Of a stretch of 64,000 bases of DNA, positions 15,408 through 25,561 are shown in pieces. A model generated the notes under the pieces. That model saw only the letters and a program-made list of their open reading frames with translations. It ran no database searches and was not told the origin of the DNA. Source of the DNA: RYN-230 sp963841695 (GTDB lineage: Bacteria > Actinomycetota > Actinomycetes > Streptosporangiales > Streptosporangiaceae); the NCBI GenBank assembly GCA_963841695.1, contig CAWJDQ010000001.1:310001-374000 (forward strand), read 5' to 3'. The position numbers were made by a program, and so were the translations under genes. How positions within the stretch are numbered: the stretch's first letter is position 1; the number at the start of each line of letters is the position of its first letter.

Positions 15408-17001
15408 TCCGGTCCCGTACCGCCAGGACGGTGTTCCAGCGGGCTGCCCCGGCCAGGTCCCGGACCCGCTCGGCGAGCGTGTAGTCCGGCCGGGCCGCGC
15501 TGTCGGCGATGGCGCGGTCCAGGTCGTGCCCGCACTGCTCCAGCACGGTGGAGAAGTCCCGCCGCATCGGCTCCAGCAGGCCGTAGCCGAACGAACGGTA
15601 CAGGCGCGGGTAGCACGGCTTGAAGAGCCGGGCCCGCTCATGCAGCCCCGAGGAGTAGGACATCATGTCCTTCGGGCGCTGCCGGATGTAGTCCGGCAGC
15701 AGGTCCGCGAACGCCTCGCGGAGGATCCACTTGTCCTGCCCGTCCCGCTGCTTGAACTCGCGCGGTATCCGCATGGCCAGCTCCACCAGGGACAGGTCCA
15801 GGAACGGCACGCGCAGCTCGGTGCCATGCCCCATGCTGGCCCGGTCCAGGCGCTGCAGCTCGGTCCGGCACAGGTTGCGGATCTTGTGCAGGAACAGCCG
15901 GCGGGCCTGCTCCGGGCCGGCCCGGAAGTACATCGGGTAGCCGCCGAACAGCTCGTCGGAGCCGTCTCCCGACAGCACGACCTTGACCCCCATCTCGTGG
16001 ATCCGCCGCAGCAGCGGGATCGACACGACCTCGTTGATCGTGTCGCCGTACTCGGTCAGCTCGCCCATCCGGATGGCCTCCCGGATGTCGGCCAGCCGGA
16101 TGTCCCGTGGCCGGACCTCGATGACCTCGTGCGGCACGCCCAGCTCGGCGGTGAGGCGGCGCGCGTAGGTCAGGTCCGCGCTGGCCCGGGCGCCGATGGT
16201 GAAGGCCACGCAGTCCGGGTGCATCTCGCGCACGTGCAGCAGGGTCAGGCTGCTGTCCAGCCCGCCGGACAGGATGACCCCCACCGTCAGGCCGGTGTCC
16301 ACCCGCACCCGGATGCTGTCCTCCAGGGCGGCCCGGATCAGCTTGGCCGCCTCGTCGGCGTCCTCGATCGGCGGCTGGTCGTCGCCGAGCCGGAGCAGGT
16401 CCACGTAGGGCTCCAGCACGGGCCCGGCTGCCGCGCCCGGGCTCGCGGCCTGGGCCCAGCCGCCCTCGGCCCAGCCATGATGGCCCGGCGGCACCTCGCT
16501 GACCGGGGCGCCCAGCCCGGTGAGCGCCTTGATCTCCGACGCTACGTGCAGGCTGCCGCCCCGGCGGGACCAGTACAGCGGCTTGACCCCGAGCGGGTCG
16601 CGGGCCAGGTAGAGGCGGTCAGCCGCGGTGTCGGCCAGGGCGAACGCGAACTCGCCGCGCAGCCGGCTGACCGCGCCCGCACCCCACTCGAGGAAGGCCT
16701 CCAGCACGACCTCGGTGTCACTGTCGGTCCGCAGCCGGTGGCCCAGGCTGGTCAGCTCGGCCTGCAGGAGCCGGTAGTTGAAGATCTCGCCGTTATAGCA
16801 GAGCACCCACCGGCCGTCGGCCGAGGTGAACGGCTGGATGGCCCGCTCGGCGTCCACGATGCGCAGCCGCTGGGTGCCGGCCAGCAGCCGCTCGGTCAGC
16901 AGGGTCTCCTCCACCTCGCCACGCGGCGCCAGCGAGCCGAGCATCTGACCGAAGGCCTGGCGGTCCGGCCGCGGGCCGAGGATCAGCGCGATGCCGCACA
17001 C
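15388..17001 (-). CDS. Glutamine-hydrolysing asparagine synthetase, AsnB type
   Basis: 537 aa. Class II glutamine amidotransferase domain with nucleophile Cys2 (MCGIALILG) and the CYNGEIFNYRLLQ and DTEVVLEAFLEWG motifs, followed by the ATP-pyrophosphatase synthetase domain (GVILSGGLDSSLTL, VVLSGDGSDELFGGYPMY, GTELRVPFLDLSLVELAMRIP). All usual catalytic elements are present, so it should make asparagine or an amide on another carboxylate. It is the last gene of a leftward group with an M15-like peptidase and a 67-aa protein, suggesting a specialised role. Confidence 0.9.
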   Translation of the reverse strand: MCGIALILGPRPDRQAFGQMLGSLAPRGEVEETLLTERLLAGTQRLRIVDAERAIQPFTSADGRWVLCYNGEIFNYRLLQAELTSLGHRLRTDSDTEVVLEAFLEWGAGAVSRLRGEFAFALADTAADRLYLARDPLGVKPLYWSRRGGSLHVASEIKALTGLGAPVSEVPPGHHGWAEGGWAQAASPGAAAGPVLEPYVDLLRLGDDQPPIEDADEAAKLIRAALEDSIRVRVDTGLTVGVILSGGLDSSLTLLHVREMHPDCVAFTIGARASADLTYARRLTAELGVPHEVIEVRPRDIRLADIREAIRMGELTEYGDTINEVVSIPLLRRIHEMGVKVVLSGDGSDELFGGYPMYFRAGPEQARRLFLHKIRNLCRTELQRLDRASMGHGTELRVPFLDLSLVELAMRIPREFKQRDGQDKWILREAFADLLPDYIRQRPKDMMSYSSGLHERARLFKPCYPRLYRSFGYGLLEPMRRDFSTVLEQCGHDLDRAIADSAARPDYTLAERVRDLAGAARWNTVLAVRDRISPRAG

Positions 17002-17005
17002 GGCG

Positions 17006-17416
17006 TCAGCCCGGTGCGCCGCGGCGCACGATGGCCGGGCTGAGGCACAGATGCCAGGTCTGCCCCTCGTCGATCGCGTTGACCTGGCCGGCCCGCTGGC
17101 GTTCCAGCAGCAGGCGTTCCAGCACGCCGGCTGCGCCGAACCGGCGGAACCAGGACATCTCGATGTCTATGGCGTATCCCACGCAGTGCGCGCTGGGCAG
17201 CGTGGCCGTGTACCCGAGCGCGCGCAGCCGGCGCTGCTGCTCGATGCTGCGGGCCAGGCTGGTCACCCACAGCGGCGGCGCTCCCGGCGCGGCGGCGGCG
17301 AAGTCGGCGGCCAGCTGGTTGAGCAGGGTCACCGCTTCCTCCGGGGCCCGGGGGAAGCGCAGGCCCGCGGTGCGCGGGGTGCGGCCGCGCCGCAGCCTGC
17401 GGTCCGCCGCGCGCAC
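17006..17416 (-). CDS. M15-like zinc peptidase (N-terminal limit uncertain)
   Basis: The visible 136 aa contain SAHCVGYAID, a perfect SxHxxGxAxD zinc motif of the M15/VanY D-Ala-D-Ala peptidase fold, and EGQTWHLCL, the second His (E..WH). No signal peptide. GTG 17416 is the first conventional start, but the frame is open and coding-like up to 17734 (for example LAAHIRIHLLALIDVTWWGSARALVTDSDLLRSAEL broken across that stretch). That implies an upstream non-ATG/GTG/TTG start near the 67-aa gene's stop, or a frameshift. It lies 4 bp from asnB. Could act on a peptide or on cell-wall fragments; unproven. Confidence 0.6.
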   Translation of the reverse strand: MRAADRRLRRGRTPRTAGLRFPRAPEEAVTLLNQLAADFAAAAPGAPPLWVTSLARSIEQQRRLRALGYTATLPSAHCVGYAIDIEMSWFRRFGAAGVLERLLLERQRAGQVNAIDEGQTWHLCLSPAIVRRGAPG

Positions 17417-17663
17417 CGCGCGGACCGGCAGCGTCCGCGCCTGGCGCCGGTAGCGGAAACGGAGTTCCCCGCGGCGGCGCAGCGGCTCGAGGTCGATGAG
17501 TTCGGCCGAGCGGAGCAGATCTGAATCCGTGACCAGGGCCCGGGCTGATCCCCACCACGTGACGTCGATCAGGGCGAGAAGATGGATCCGGATATGGGCG
17601 GCCAGATCGGGCGCGCAATTGCGGGCCTGCGGCTGATAATGGCGGACCTCACGCAGCAGCCGG

Positions 17664-17867
17664 TCAACGGCGGCGCAGGCCCTCGGGGCTGGCCGCCAGC
17701 ACCGTCGCGAACTCCGGGTCAGCCAGCCGTTCGGTCAGCACCCTTTCCGCCTTGACCAGGTCTTCGGGGCCGGTATGGCCGGCGATCTCGATCAGCAGAT
17801 CGGCGACCGCGTCCCGGTAACAGTCCAGGTCCGGTCCGGTACACGGCGCGGCTCTGTGAGCGTGCAT
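17664..17867 (-). CDS. Small hypothetical protein
   Basis: 67 aa starting MHAHRAAPCTG and continuing as two amphipathic helices (CYRDAVADLLIEIAG and LVKAERVLTERLADPEFATVL). No clear ribosome site at the ATG. Its end overlaps the open frame that leads into the M15-like peptidase, so it likely belongs to the same unit. I do not recognise the family. It does not look like a RiPP precursor. Confidence 0.45.
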   Translation of the reverse strand: MHAHRAAPCTGPDLDCYRDAVADLLIEIAGHTGPEDLVKAERVLTERLADPEFATVLAASPEGLRRR

Positions 17868-18002
17868 TGACGAAGAGTAACACGTCAATAACAATAAGTA
17901 ACGAGAGGGACATCGGTGCGTGGCGTCCGGGAGATTTGGCAGGATCGGGGGGACCGGAGGCGCGGATCGCCGGTAGCGCGCGCCCAGGCCTGAGGAGTGA
18001 CA

Positions 18003-18422
18003 GTGGCGGAAGCCGAGGATTGGAACAGCAAGATCATCGCCGAGTTCCGCGCCCACGGGGGGAAGGTTGGCGGGCAGTTCGAGGGGGCGCCCCTGCTGCT
18101 GCTGCACACGGTCGGCGCGAAGAGCGGCCAGCCGCGGGTGACCCCGATGATGTACCAGGACATCGGGGACGGCCGCCTCGCGGTGTTCGCGTCCAAGGCG
18201 GGCGCGCCGACCAACCCGGACTGGTACCACAACCTCCGGGCCAACCCCCGGATCAGCGCGGAGATCGGCACCGGCACCGTGCAGGCCGTGGCGCGGGTGG
18301 CCGAGGGCGCGGAGCGGGACCGCATCTGGGCCGCCCAGAAGCGCGACTACCCGGGCTTCGCGGACTACGAGAGCAAGACGACCCGGCAGATTCCCGTGGT
18401 CATCCTGGAGCTGGCCCACTAG
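18003..18422 (+). CDS. Deazaflavin (F420)-dependent nitroreductase-family protein
   Basis: About 139 aa, Ddn-like split-barrel. Landmarks: ALLLLHTVGAKSG-type strand (seen as PLLLLHTVGAKSGQPRVTPMMY), then SKAGAPTNPDWYHNLRANPRISAEIGTGTV and a C-terminal TTRQIPVVILEL. GTG 18003 is preferred because TGAGGAG lies 5 bp upstream; GTG 17997 is in frame. Family members use reduced F420 to reduce quinones or nitro compounds, some membrane-associated. Confidence 0.9.
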   Translation: MAEAEDWNSKIIAEFRAHGGKVGGQFEGAPLLLLHTVGAKSGQPRVTPMMYQDIGDGRLAVFASKAGAPTNPDWYHNLRANPRISAEIGTGTVQAVARVAEGAERDRIWAAQKRDYPGFADYESKTTRQIPVVILELAH

Positions 18423-18480
18423 GCGGCGGCCGCGCCCGCCTGGGCATGTCCCGGCCGGATAGAACTCCCTTGAGGATGGT

Positions 18481-19989
18481 TTGAGCCGCTCATTACGGGT
18501 GAGTTGGCCATCCATGCCTGGGACCAAGACCGGCGAAGAGGCCGGGAACAACGTTCTCGACGTGCTCGATCAGCGGCAGCCGACGGCCTTCTACTGGAAG
18601 CTGACCATCCTGGCCTGCCTGGGCGGGTTCCTGTTCGGGTACGACACCTCGAACATCGGCTCGGCGCTCAACTTCGTGCCCTACCACCTGAACAGCTTCT
18701 GGCTCGGCTACCTGGTGGCGGGCGCCTCGCTGGGCGCGGCGGCCGGGGCGGTCCTGGCCTTCTTCACGTCGGGCAAGCTGGGCCGTAAGGTCCTGCTGGT
18801 CGCCGACGCGCTGATCTACGCGGTGGGCTCGATCCTGGCCGCGGTCACCCCCAACGCGGCCATCCTGCTCATCGCCCGGACGCTGATCGGCCTGGCCATC
18901 GGGGCGGACTCCGCCATCGCCACCGCCTACATCGCGGAGTACGCCCCGCGCGGCCGCCGCGGCGCGCTGAGCATGCTCCAGCAGTGGATGATCACGGTCG
19001 GCATCCTGATCGCCTACGTCATCGCGCTGATTATCCTCAAGATCGCGCCCGGCAGCGCGGGCACGGTGGACTGGCGGCTGATCCTCGGCCTCGGCGCGGT
19101 TCCCGCCCTGATCGGCCTGGCCCTGCGGACCCGGATGCCCGAGTCGCCCCGGTGGCTGCTCCGGCAGGGCAAGTACGAGCGGGTCCGGGACGCGATGAAG
19201 GAGTTCGGGGCCGACGTCAGCCTCGAGGACGTGGAATACACCGCCCGCCAGCTCCAGGCCGAAGACCAGAGCCGGAAGCAGAACAAGGCCCGGAACTGGA
19301 CCCGCGGGGTCTGGCGCGCCCTGGTCGTGGTCTGCGTGTTCTTCATCTTCCAGCAGATCACCGGCATCAACATCCCGCTGTATTACGGGCCGCACCTGCT
19401 CGGCCCGCTGTTCCAGAACAGCAGCGGGCTGGTCGCCAAGACCATCTCCGGCGTCGAGGTCACCGCCCTGATGACGGTGGTCAACGTGGCGTGCACCTAC
19501 CTGGCGTTCCGCTACATCGACAAGGTGGGCCGCCGGAAGCTGGCCATCAGCGGCTACGTCGGCATGGCCGTGTTCGCGCTGGTCGCCGCGGCCGGGCTGG
19601 AGTATTTCACCGGCACCGCGCGGATCGTGGTCGTGATGATCGGGCTGTCCGCGTTCATCGGCTCGTTCGCGGCCGGTGTCGGCGGCACCGGCTGGCTGCT
19701 GCAGGGCGAGGTGTTCCCGACCTCGGTCCGCGGGCAGGCCGCGTCCACCGGCGCGACCGTGGACTGGCTGGCCAACTTCGCGCTGGTCGAGGTGTTCCCG
19801 GTCTGGATGGGCGCGATCGGCCTGGACTGGGTCCTGGTCTGCTTCGCGGGCCTGTGCGTGATGGCCATCGCCTTCGTGTACCGCTTCGTGCCGGAGACCA
19901 AGGGCCATTCGGTCGAGGAGGTGACCCGGATCTTCGAGCGGGAGGCGGACCGGGGCGTCCTGGCCAGTGCCGCGGCCGACGCCAGCTAG
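18481..19989 (+). CDS. Sugar-porter MFS transporter
   Basis: 502 aa, 12 predicted membrane segments. Sugar-porter signatures: GGFLFGYDTSNIGSAL in TM1, GRKVLL after TM2, IAEYAPRGRRGALSMLQQW near TM4-5, PESPRWLLRQGKYERVRDAM before the central loop, QQITGINIPLYYGP in TM7, and the C-terminal VPETKGHSVEEVTRIFE. TTG 18481 has TTGAGG 5 bp upstream; ATG 18514 is an alternative. Substrate unknown (hexose, pentose or polyol). It immediately precedes the oxoprolinase-type gene, 33 bp apart, possibly feeding it. Confidence 0.9.
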   Translation: MSRSLRVSWPSMPGTKTGEEAGNNVLDVLDQRQPTAFYWKLTILACLGGFLFGYDTSNIGSALNFVPYHLNSFWLGYLVAGASLGAAAGAVLAFFTSGKLGRKVLLVADALIYAVGSILAAVTPNAAILLIARTLIGLAIGADSAIATAYIAEYAPRGRRGALSMLQQWMITVGILIAYVIALIILKIAPGSAGTVDWRLILGLGAVPALIGLALRTRMPESPRWLLRQGKYERVRDAMKEFGADVSLEDVEYTARQLQAEDQSRKQNKARNWTRGVWRALVVVCVFFIFQQITGINIPLYYGPHLLGPLFQNSSGLVAKTISGVEVTALMTVVNVACTYLAFRYIDKVGRRKLAISGYVGMAVFALVAAAGLEYFTGTARIVVVMIGLSAFIGSFAAGVGGTGWLLQGEVFPTSVRGQAASTGATVDWLANFALVEVFPVWMGAIGLDWVLVCFAGLCVMAIAFVYRFVPETKGHSVEEVTRIFEREADRGVLASAAADAS

Positions 19990-20022
19990 CCCCGGCGGCG
20001 GCCCGGGTCCTTAGGATGCGAG

Positions 20023-23000
20023 GTGATGACCGGGCGCTGGGAGTTCTGGATCGACCGGGGCGGCACGTTCACCGACGTGGTCGCCCGGCGCCCGGACGGC
20101 CGCCTGGCCGTCCGCAAGCTGCTCTCGGAGGACCCGGGCCGGTACGAGGACGCGGTGCTGGCCGGCATCCGCGGGCTGCTCGGGGTGCCGCCGGCGCAGC
20201 CCATCCCGGCCGCGCAGATCGGCTCGGTCCGGCTCGGCACCACCGTGGCCACCAACGCGCTGCTCGAGCGCCGCGGTGAGCCCACGGTCCTGGTCATCAC
20301 CCGCGGCTTCGGCGACGCGCTGCGGATCGGCTACCAGAACCGGCCGCGCATCTTCGCCCGCGAGATCGTCCTGCCGGAGCTGCTGTACTGCCGGGTGATC
20401 GAGGTGACCGAGCGGGTCAGCACGCACGGCGAGGTGATCGCGGCGCTCGACGAGCAGGCGGCCGCCCGGGACCTGCGGGCCGCCTACGCCGACGGGCTGC
20501 GCGCCGTGGCCGTGGTCTGCCTGCACGGCTACCGCTACCCGGCGCACGAGGCCCGGATCGGCGAGATCGCCCGGGACATCGGGTTCACGCAGGTCTCGGA
20601 GTCCCACGCGACCAGCCCGCTGATGAAGCTGGTGTCCCGGGGCGACACCACGGTGGTGGACGCCTACCTGTCCCCGATCCTGGCCCGCTACGTCGACCAG
20701 CGTGGCTGGTGAGCTGGGCGGCGCCCGGGTGCTGTTCATGCAGTCCAACGGCGGGCTGGCCGACGCGCAGCGCTTCCGCGGCAAGGACTCCATCCTGTCC
20801 GGGCCGGCCGGCGGCATCGTCGGCATGGCCCGGACCGCCGCTGCGGCCGGCTTCGGCCGGGTCATCGGCTTCGACATGGGCGGCACCTCGACCGACGTGT
20901 CGCACTACGCCGGGGAGTTCGAGCGCCAGTACGAGACCGAGGTGGCCGGGGTCCGGATGCGGGCGCCGATGCTGAGCATCCATACCGTCGCGGCGGGCGG
21001 CGGCTCGATCCTGGCCTTCGACGGGAGCCGGTACCGGGTCGGCCCGGACTCGGCCGGGGCGAACCCCGGGCCCGGCGTGCTACCGCCGCGGCGGGCCGCT
21101 CACCGTGACCGACGCCAACGTCATGCTGGGCCGGGTCCAGCCCGGCTCCTTCCCCCGGGTGTTCGGGCCCGGCGGGGACGAGCCGCTGGACGCGGAGCTG
21201 GTGGCCGGCCGCTTCGCGGCGCTGGCCCGGCGGATCGGGGCGGCCACCGGGGACCGGCGCAGCGGCGCCGGGGTCGCGGCGGGGTTCCTCGACATCGCGG
21301 TGGCGAACATGGCGAACGCGATCAAGAAGATCTCCGTCCAGCGTGGCTACGACATCACCCGGTATGTGCTCGCCACCTTCGGCGGCGCCGGCGGGCAGCA
21401 CGCCTGCGCGGTCGCCGACGCGCTGGGCATCACCGAGGTGCTCATCCACCCGCTGGCCGGGGTGCTGTCCGCCTACGGCATGGGCCTGGCCAGCGTGACC
21501 GCGATGCGGGAGTCGGCGGTGGAGGCGGAGCTGTCCGCGGGCCTGCTCGCCCGGCTGGACAGCGAGGCCGCCCAGCTGGAGGCCGCGGCGCGGGCCGAAC
21601 TGGCGGCCGCCGGGGTGCCCGGTGGAGTGCACTGCGCCCGCCGCGCCCACCTGCGCTACCAGGGCACCGATACCGCCCTCCGGTTCCGTTCGGCCGGTGG
21701 AGTCCATGATGACGGCCTTCGAGGGCGCCTACCGCCAGCGCTTCTCGTTCCTGATGCGGGACAAGCCGGTGATCGTGGAGGCGGTGTCGGTGGAGGTGAC
21801 CGGGGGCGCCGCGGATGACGCCAGCGACCCGGGCACCGTGGACAGCGCCCGCCGGCCCGCACCGGCCCCTCCGCGGGCCCGGCCGCGGCCCGGGTCCGGA
21901 TGTTCACCGCCGGTGAGCTGGGCCGAGGTGGACCTCCTGCCGCGCAGCGGGCTGCGGCCCGGCCACGTGGTCCCCGGGCCCGCCCTCATCACCGAGGACT
22001 TCGCCACGACCGTGGTCGAGCCGGGCTGGCAGGCCGAGGTGACCGGCCGGGCGGACCTGCTGCTGACCCGCCCCGGCGGCCGGCCCGGCGCGGCCGCGGC
22101 CGCCAGCACCGACGCCGACCCGGTGCATGCTGGAGCTCTTCAACAACCTGTTCATGTCCGTGGCCGAGCAGATGGGCGTCCGGCTGCAGGGCACCGCGCA
22201 CTCGGTCAACATCAAGGAGCGGCTCGATTTCTCCTGCGCGCTGTTCGACGCCGAGGGCGGGCTGGTCGCCAACGCCCCGCACATGCCGGTGCACCTGGGC
22301 TCCATGGGCGAGAGCATCAAGATGGTCATCGAGCCGCAACCCCGCGGCCATCGAAGCCGGGCGATGTCTTCATGCTCAACGACCCCTACCACGGCGGCAC
22401 CCACCTGCCCGACATCACCGTGGTCACCCGGTGTTCGATGAGGATCGGCGCGAGCACATCCTGTTCTTCGTGGCGTCCCGCGGGCACCACGCCGAGATCG
22501 GCGGCATCACGCCCGGGCTCCATGCCGGCCTTCAGCGCCCGCGTCGACGAGGAAGGCGTGCTGATCGACAACTGGCGGCTGGCCGGGGCCGGCCAGCTGC
22601 GCGAGGCCGCCACCGCGGACGCTGCTCACCTCGGCCGAGTTCCCGTCCCGCAATCCCGCCGCCAACCTCGCGGACCTGCGGGCCCAGATCGCGGCGAACG
22701 AGAAGGGCGCCGCCGAGCTGCGCGAGCTGGTCAGCCAGTTCGGCCTGGACGTGGTGACCGCGTACATGGGCCACGTGCAGGACAACGCGGAAGAGGCGGT
22801 GCGCCGCGTCATCGCCCGGCTGCGTGACGGCGAGTGCGCCTACGAGCTGGACAACGGCGCCGTGATCAAGGTGGCGGTGCGGGTGGACCAGCGGGCCCGG
22901 ACCGCGGAGATCGACTTCACCGGGACCTCAGCCGCAGCTGCCGGGCAACTTCAACGCGCCGTCGTCGGTCGCCATGGCCGCGGTCCTGTACGTGCTGCGC

Positions 23001-23653
23001 ACGCTGGTGGACGACGAGATCCCGCTGAACGCCGGCTGCCTCAAGCCGGTGCGGGTCATCATCCCGCCCGGGCTGCCTGCTCGCCCCGGCCTACCCGGCG
23101 GCGGTCGCGGCCGGCAACGTCGAGACCTCCCAGGCGGTCACCGGCGCGCTCTACGCGGCGCTGGGCGTCATGGCCGAGGGGTCCGGCACCATGAACAACG
23201 TCACGTTCGGCAGCCAGCGAGTACCAGTACTACGAGACCGTGGCCAGCGGCTCCGGTGCCGGGGACGGATTCGCCGGCGCCTCCGTGGTGCAGACGCACA
23301 TGACCAATTCCCGGCTGACCGACCCCGAGGTGCTGGAATGGCGGTTCCCGGTCCGGCTGGACTCGTTCGAGATCCGCCCGGGCAGCGGGGGGCGGGGACG
23401 GTGGCCAGGTGGTGACGGCGGCCGCCGCCGGCTCCGGTTCCTCACCCCGATGACGGTGAGCACGCTGAGCAGCCACCGGCGGGTCCCGCCGTACGGGATG
23501 GCGGGCGGGGCCGCGGGCCAGCTCGGGCACCAGTGGGTGGAGCGGGCCGATGGCCGGGTGACCGAGCTGGCCGGCTGCGACACCGCGCAGCTCGGCCCGG
23601 GGGACGTGCTCGTGCTGGAGACTCCGGGGGGCGGGGGTTACGGTCCCCCCTAG
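20023..23653 (+). pseudogene. 5-Oxoprolinase/hydantoinase (HyuA-HyuB fusion) gene with many frameshifts
   Basis: Collinear pieces in changing frames rebuild one enzyme of about 1,200 aa. HyuA N-domain: WEFWIDRGGTFTDVVAR. ATPase core: GPAGGIVGMART, FDMGGTSTDVSHY, FGGAGGQHACAVAD. HyuB: FNNLFMSVAEQMGVRLQ, NIKERLDFSCALFDAEG, DVFMLNDPYHGGTHLPD, FFVASRGHHAEIGG. End: LETPGGGGYGPP. Frame changes are needed near 20702, 21072, 21682, 21860, 21918, 22130, 22334, 22362, 22428, 22518, 22621, 22933, 23071 and 23217. Most look like one extra C or G; a few like one missing C. Conserved residues remain intact between shifts and no in-frame stops interrupt them, so error or very recent decay is likely. The family hydrolyses 5-oxoproline, hydantoins or related lactams with ATP. 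Confidence 0.85.
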
Positions 23654-24285
23654 CGGACCGGCTCGGCGTCGGGGTCGAGGTCTTCGGTCTCGGGCTCGGC
23701 CGGCTCGGGCGCCTCGGGCTGCCGCAGCGGCCGCAACGCCGCTTCCACCCGGGCCAGCTCGTCCAGCATCGCGGTGGCGGCCTCGGTCATGACCTCGTTG
23801 GGCTGCAGCTTCCGGCCGGAGTCCAGGAACTGCTGGACGAACGGGATGTTCACCGACTCGAACACCGCCGTCATCTTGAGCGTGGTCAGCACCTGCTTGA
23901 GCATCTGCACGGCCCGGGTGCCGGCCGCCACGCCGCCGTAGCTGGCGAACCCCACCGGCTTGTAGTGCCACTCCCGGTTCAGGTAGTCGATCGCGTTCTT
24001 GGTGGCCGCGTTGAACCCGTAGTTGTACTCCGGGATCACGAAGATGAACGCGTCCGCCCGGCTGATGGTGGCGCTCCAGTCCTTGGTGTGCTGGTACTCG
24101 TACTGGCCCAGCCGGGGGTGCCGGGGCTCGTTGAACATCGGCAGGTTGACCTGGGCCAGGTCCACCACCTCGACGGCGAAGTGGCCGTGCGCGGTCGCGC
24201 TCGCGGTGATCCACTCGGCCACGGACGGCCCGACCCGTCCGGGCCGGGTACTGCCGATGATGACCTGCAGCAACGGCTGGGGCAT
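23650..24285 (-). CDS. NADPH-dependent FMN reductase
   Basis: 211 aa, flavodoxin-like fold. FMN-phosphate loop GSTRPGRVGPSVAEW near residue 11 and FVIPEYNYGFNAATKNAIDYL near residue 80, with VGFASYGGVAAGTRAVQMLKQVL later. The C-terminal 25 residues are an acidic Pro/Glu tail (PEAPEPAEPETEDLDPDAEP). It ends 4 bp inside the convergent oxoprolinase frame. Supplies reduced flavin or reduces quinones; partner unknown. Confidence 0.9.
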   Translation of the reverse strand: MPQPLLQVIIGSTRPGRVGPSVAEWITASATAHGHFAVEVVDLAQVNLPMFNEPRHPRLGQYEYQHTKDWSATISRADAFIFVIPEYNYGFNAATKNAIDYLNREWHYKPVGFASYGGVAAGTRAVQMLKQVLTTLKMTAVFESVNIPFVQQFLDSGRKLQPNEVMTEAATAMLDELARVEAALRPLRQPEAPEPAEPETEDLDPDAEPVR

Positions 24286-24345
24286 GGTGCTGACTCCAGG
24301 GGGAACGGCGATGAAAGGGACGCTGGCACAGCGCCCGGGCCTGGT

Positions 24346-24375
24346 CCCAGTATTCCAGGGCCCAGTATTCCAGGG
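24346..24375. repeat. Tandem 15-bp duplication
   Basis: cccagtattccaggg is repeated exactly at 24346-24360 and 24361-24375, in the divergent gap between the FMN reductase and the nudix-like gene, 40 bp before the latter's ATG. Confidence 0.9.
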
Positions 24376-24415
24376 CCCGGCCTCCCGGCGGCCCCCGGTG
24401 TGTGACTATCGGCCC

Positions 24416-25555
24416 ATGACCGAGCCGGTGCAGTGGCGCCAGATCAGGCGGCTGCTCAACGAGCACCGGCCGGAACTCGCCGCGCTGGCCGCCGGGCTGT
24501 ACCCGGACCTGCCCCGGGTGGCCGGCACCGACCTGCTGTGCTGGCCGGGGTGGCTGCCCGCCGCCCCGCTGGACCTCGCCGACGTGCCGCTGGACTGGGC
24601 CAGCGCGCCGCCGCCGCCCACGGTGGACGGGACCGGGCCGGCCGCCTCGCACGTGCTGCCGCGGTCCGCGGCCGGGCCGGCGTATCCCGGCTACGCGGCG
24701 GCGATCGAGGCCCTGGACCGGCCGGCCCTGTTCGAGAACCGGGTCTGCTACCGGCTGCTGGACGCCGAACTGGCCGGCCCGCCGGGGCTGCGCTTCGGCC
24801 CGGCCCGGTACTTCGACGCGGTGAACCTCGGGCAGGCCGTGGCGCACGAGCTGACCGCGGCCTGGGCGTCCTCGCGAACCCGGCCCGGCCGCACCGCCCT
24901 CCCGCTGCGCGCCGCGGTGGGTGACCCGTGCGCGCTGCCCCGCCGCTGCGCCCTGACCGCCGTCACCACCCTGACCCTGCGCCGCAGCCCCGCCGGGGCC
25001 GCGTCGTTCCTGCTGCACTGGCGGGATCCGGCCCTGGTCAACCACGCGGGCGGGGCCTACCAGGTGATGCCCGCGGGCATCTTCCAGCCGGTGTCCGCGG
25101 CGCCGGCCGCGCGGCGGCACGACTTCAGCCTGTGGCGGTGCATGACCCGGGAGTTCAGCGAGGAACTGCTGGGCGGCTCCGAGGAGTACCCCACCCGCGG
25201 CGGGCGGCTCGACTACGCCCGCTGGCCGTTCCACCGTGAGCTGGCCGCGGCCCGGGAGGCGGGCACCCTGCGGGTCAGCTGCCTCGGGCTGGGCGTCGAC
25301 CCGCTGACGCTGGCCACCGACATCCTGACCGTGGCCGTCTTCGAGGCCGGGGTGTTCGACCGGCTGTTCCGCGACCTGGTCACCGAGAACGCGGAGGGCC
25401 GGGTCGTCAGCCAGGACGGCTCGCCGGCGATCCCGTTCACCCGGGCCAGCGTGGACCGCTTCACCGGCGGGGGCGAGCCGGTGCAGACCGCCGGGACGGC
25501 GCTGCTCCGGCTGGCCTGGCAGCACCGGGAGATGCTCGGCGTGGCCGGGGGCTGA
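24416..25555 (+). CDS. Nudix-like domain protein of the actinomycete regulator-associated type
   Basis: 379 aa. The N-terminal 60 residues (QWRQIRRLLNEHRPELAALAAGLYPDLPRVAGTDLL) resemble the leader of XRE-associated proteins but show no clear helix-turn-helix. The C-terminal half contains LTLRRSPAGAASFLLHWRDPALVNHAGGAYQVMPAGIFQPV and then REFSEELLGG, which fits the REUXEEXGU end of a nudix box, although the preceding Gly-Glu spacing is atypical. A phosphohydrolase or ligand-sensing role is possible. ATG 24416; the frame is open far upstream but without protein character. Confidence 0.55.
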   Translation: MTEPVQWRQIRRLLNEHRPELAALAAGLYPDLPRVAGTDLLCWPGWLPAAPLDLADVPLDWASAPPPPTVDGTGPAASHVLPRSAAGPAYPGYAAAIEALDRPALFENRVCYRLLDAELAGPPGLRFGPARYFDAVNLGQAVAHELTAAWASSRTRPGRTALPLRAAVGDPCALPRRCALTAVTTLTLRRSPAGAASFLLHWRDPALVNHAGGAYQVMPAGIFQPVSAAPAARRHDFSLWRCMTREFSEELLGGSEEYPTRGGRLDYARWPFHRELAAAREAGTLRVSCLGLGVDPLTLATDILTVAVFEAGVFDRLFRDLVTENAEGRVVSQDGSPAIPFTRASVDRFTGGGEPVQTAGTALLRLAWQHREMLGVAGG

Positions 25556-25561
25556 GCCCGG

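Noticed and set aside
15388..17867. AsnB plus small ORF as a lasso-peptide cluster
   Set aside because: The 67-aa protein lacks a Gly1...Asp/Glu ring pattern and leader features, there is no RRE or B2-type protease, and AsnB keeps full Cys2 amidotransferase motifs.
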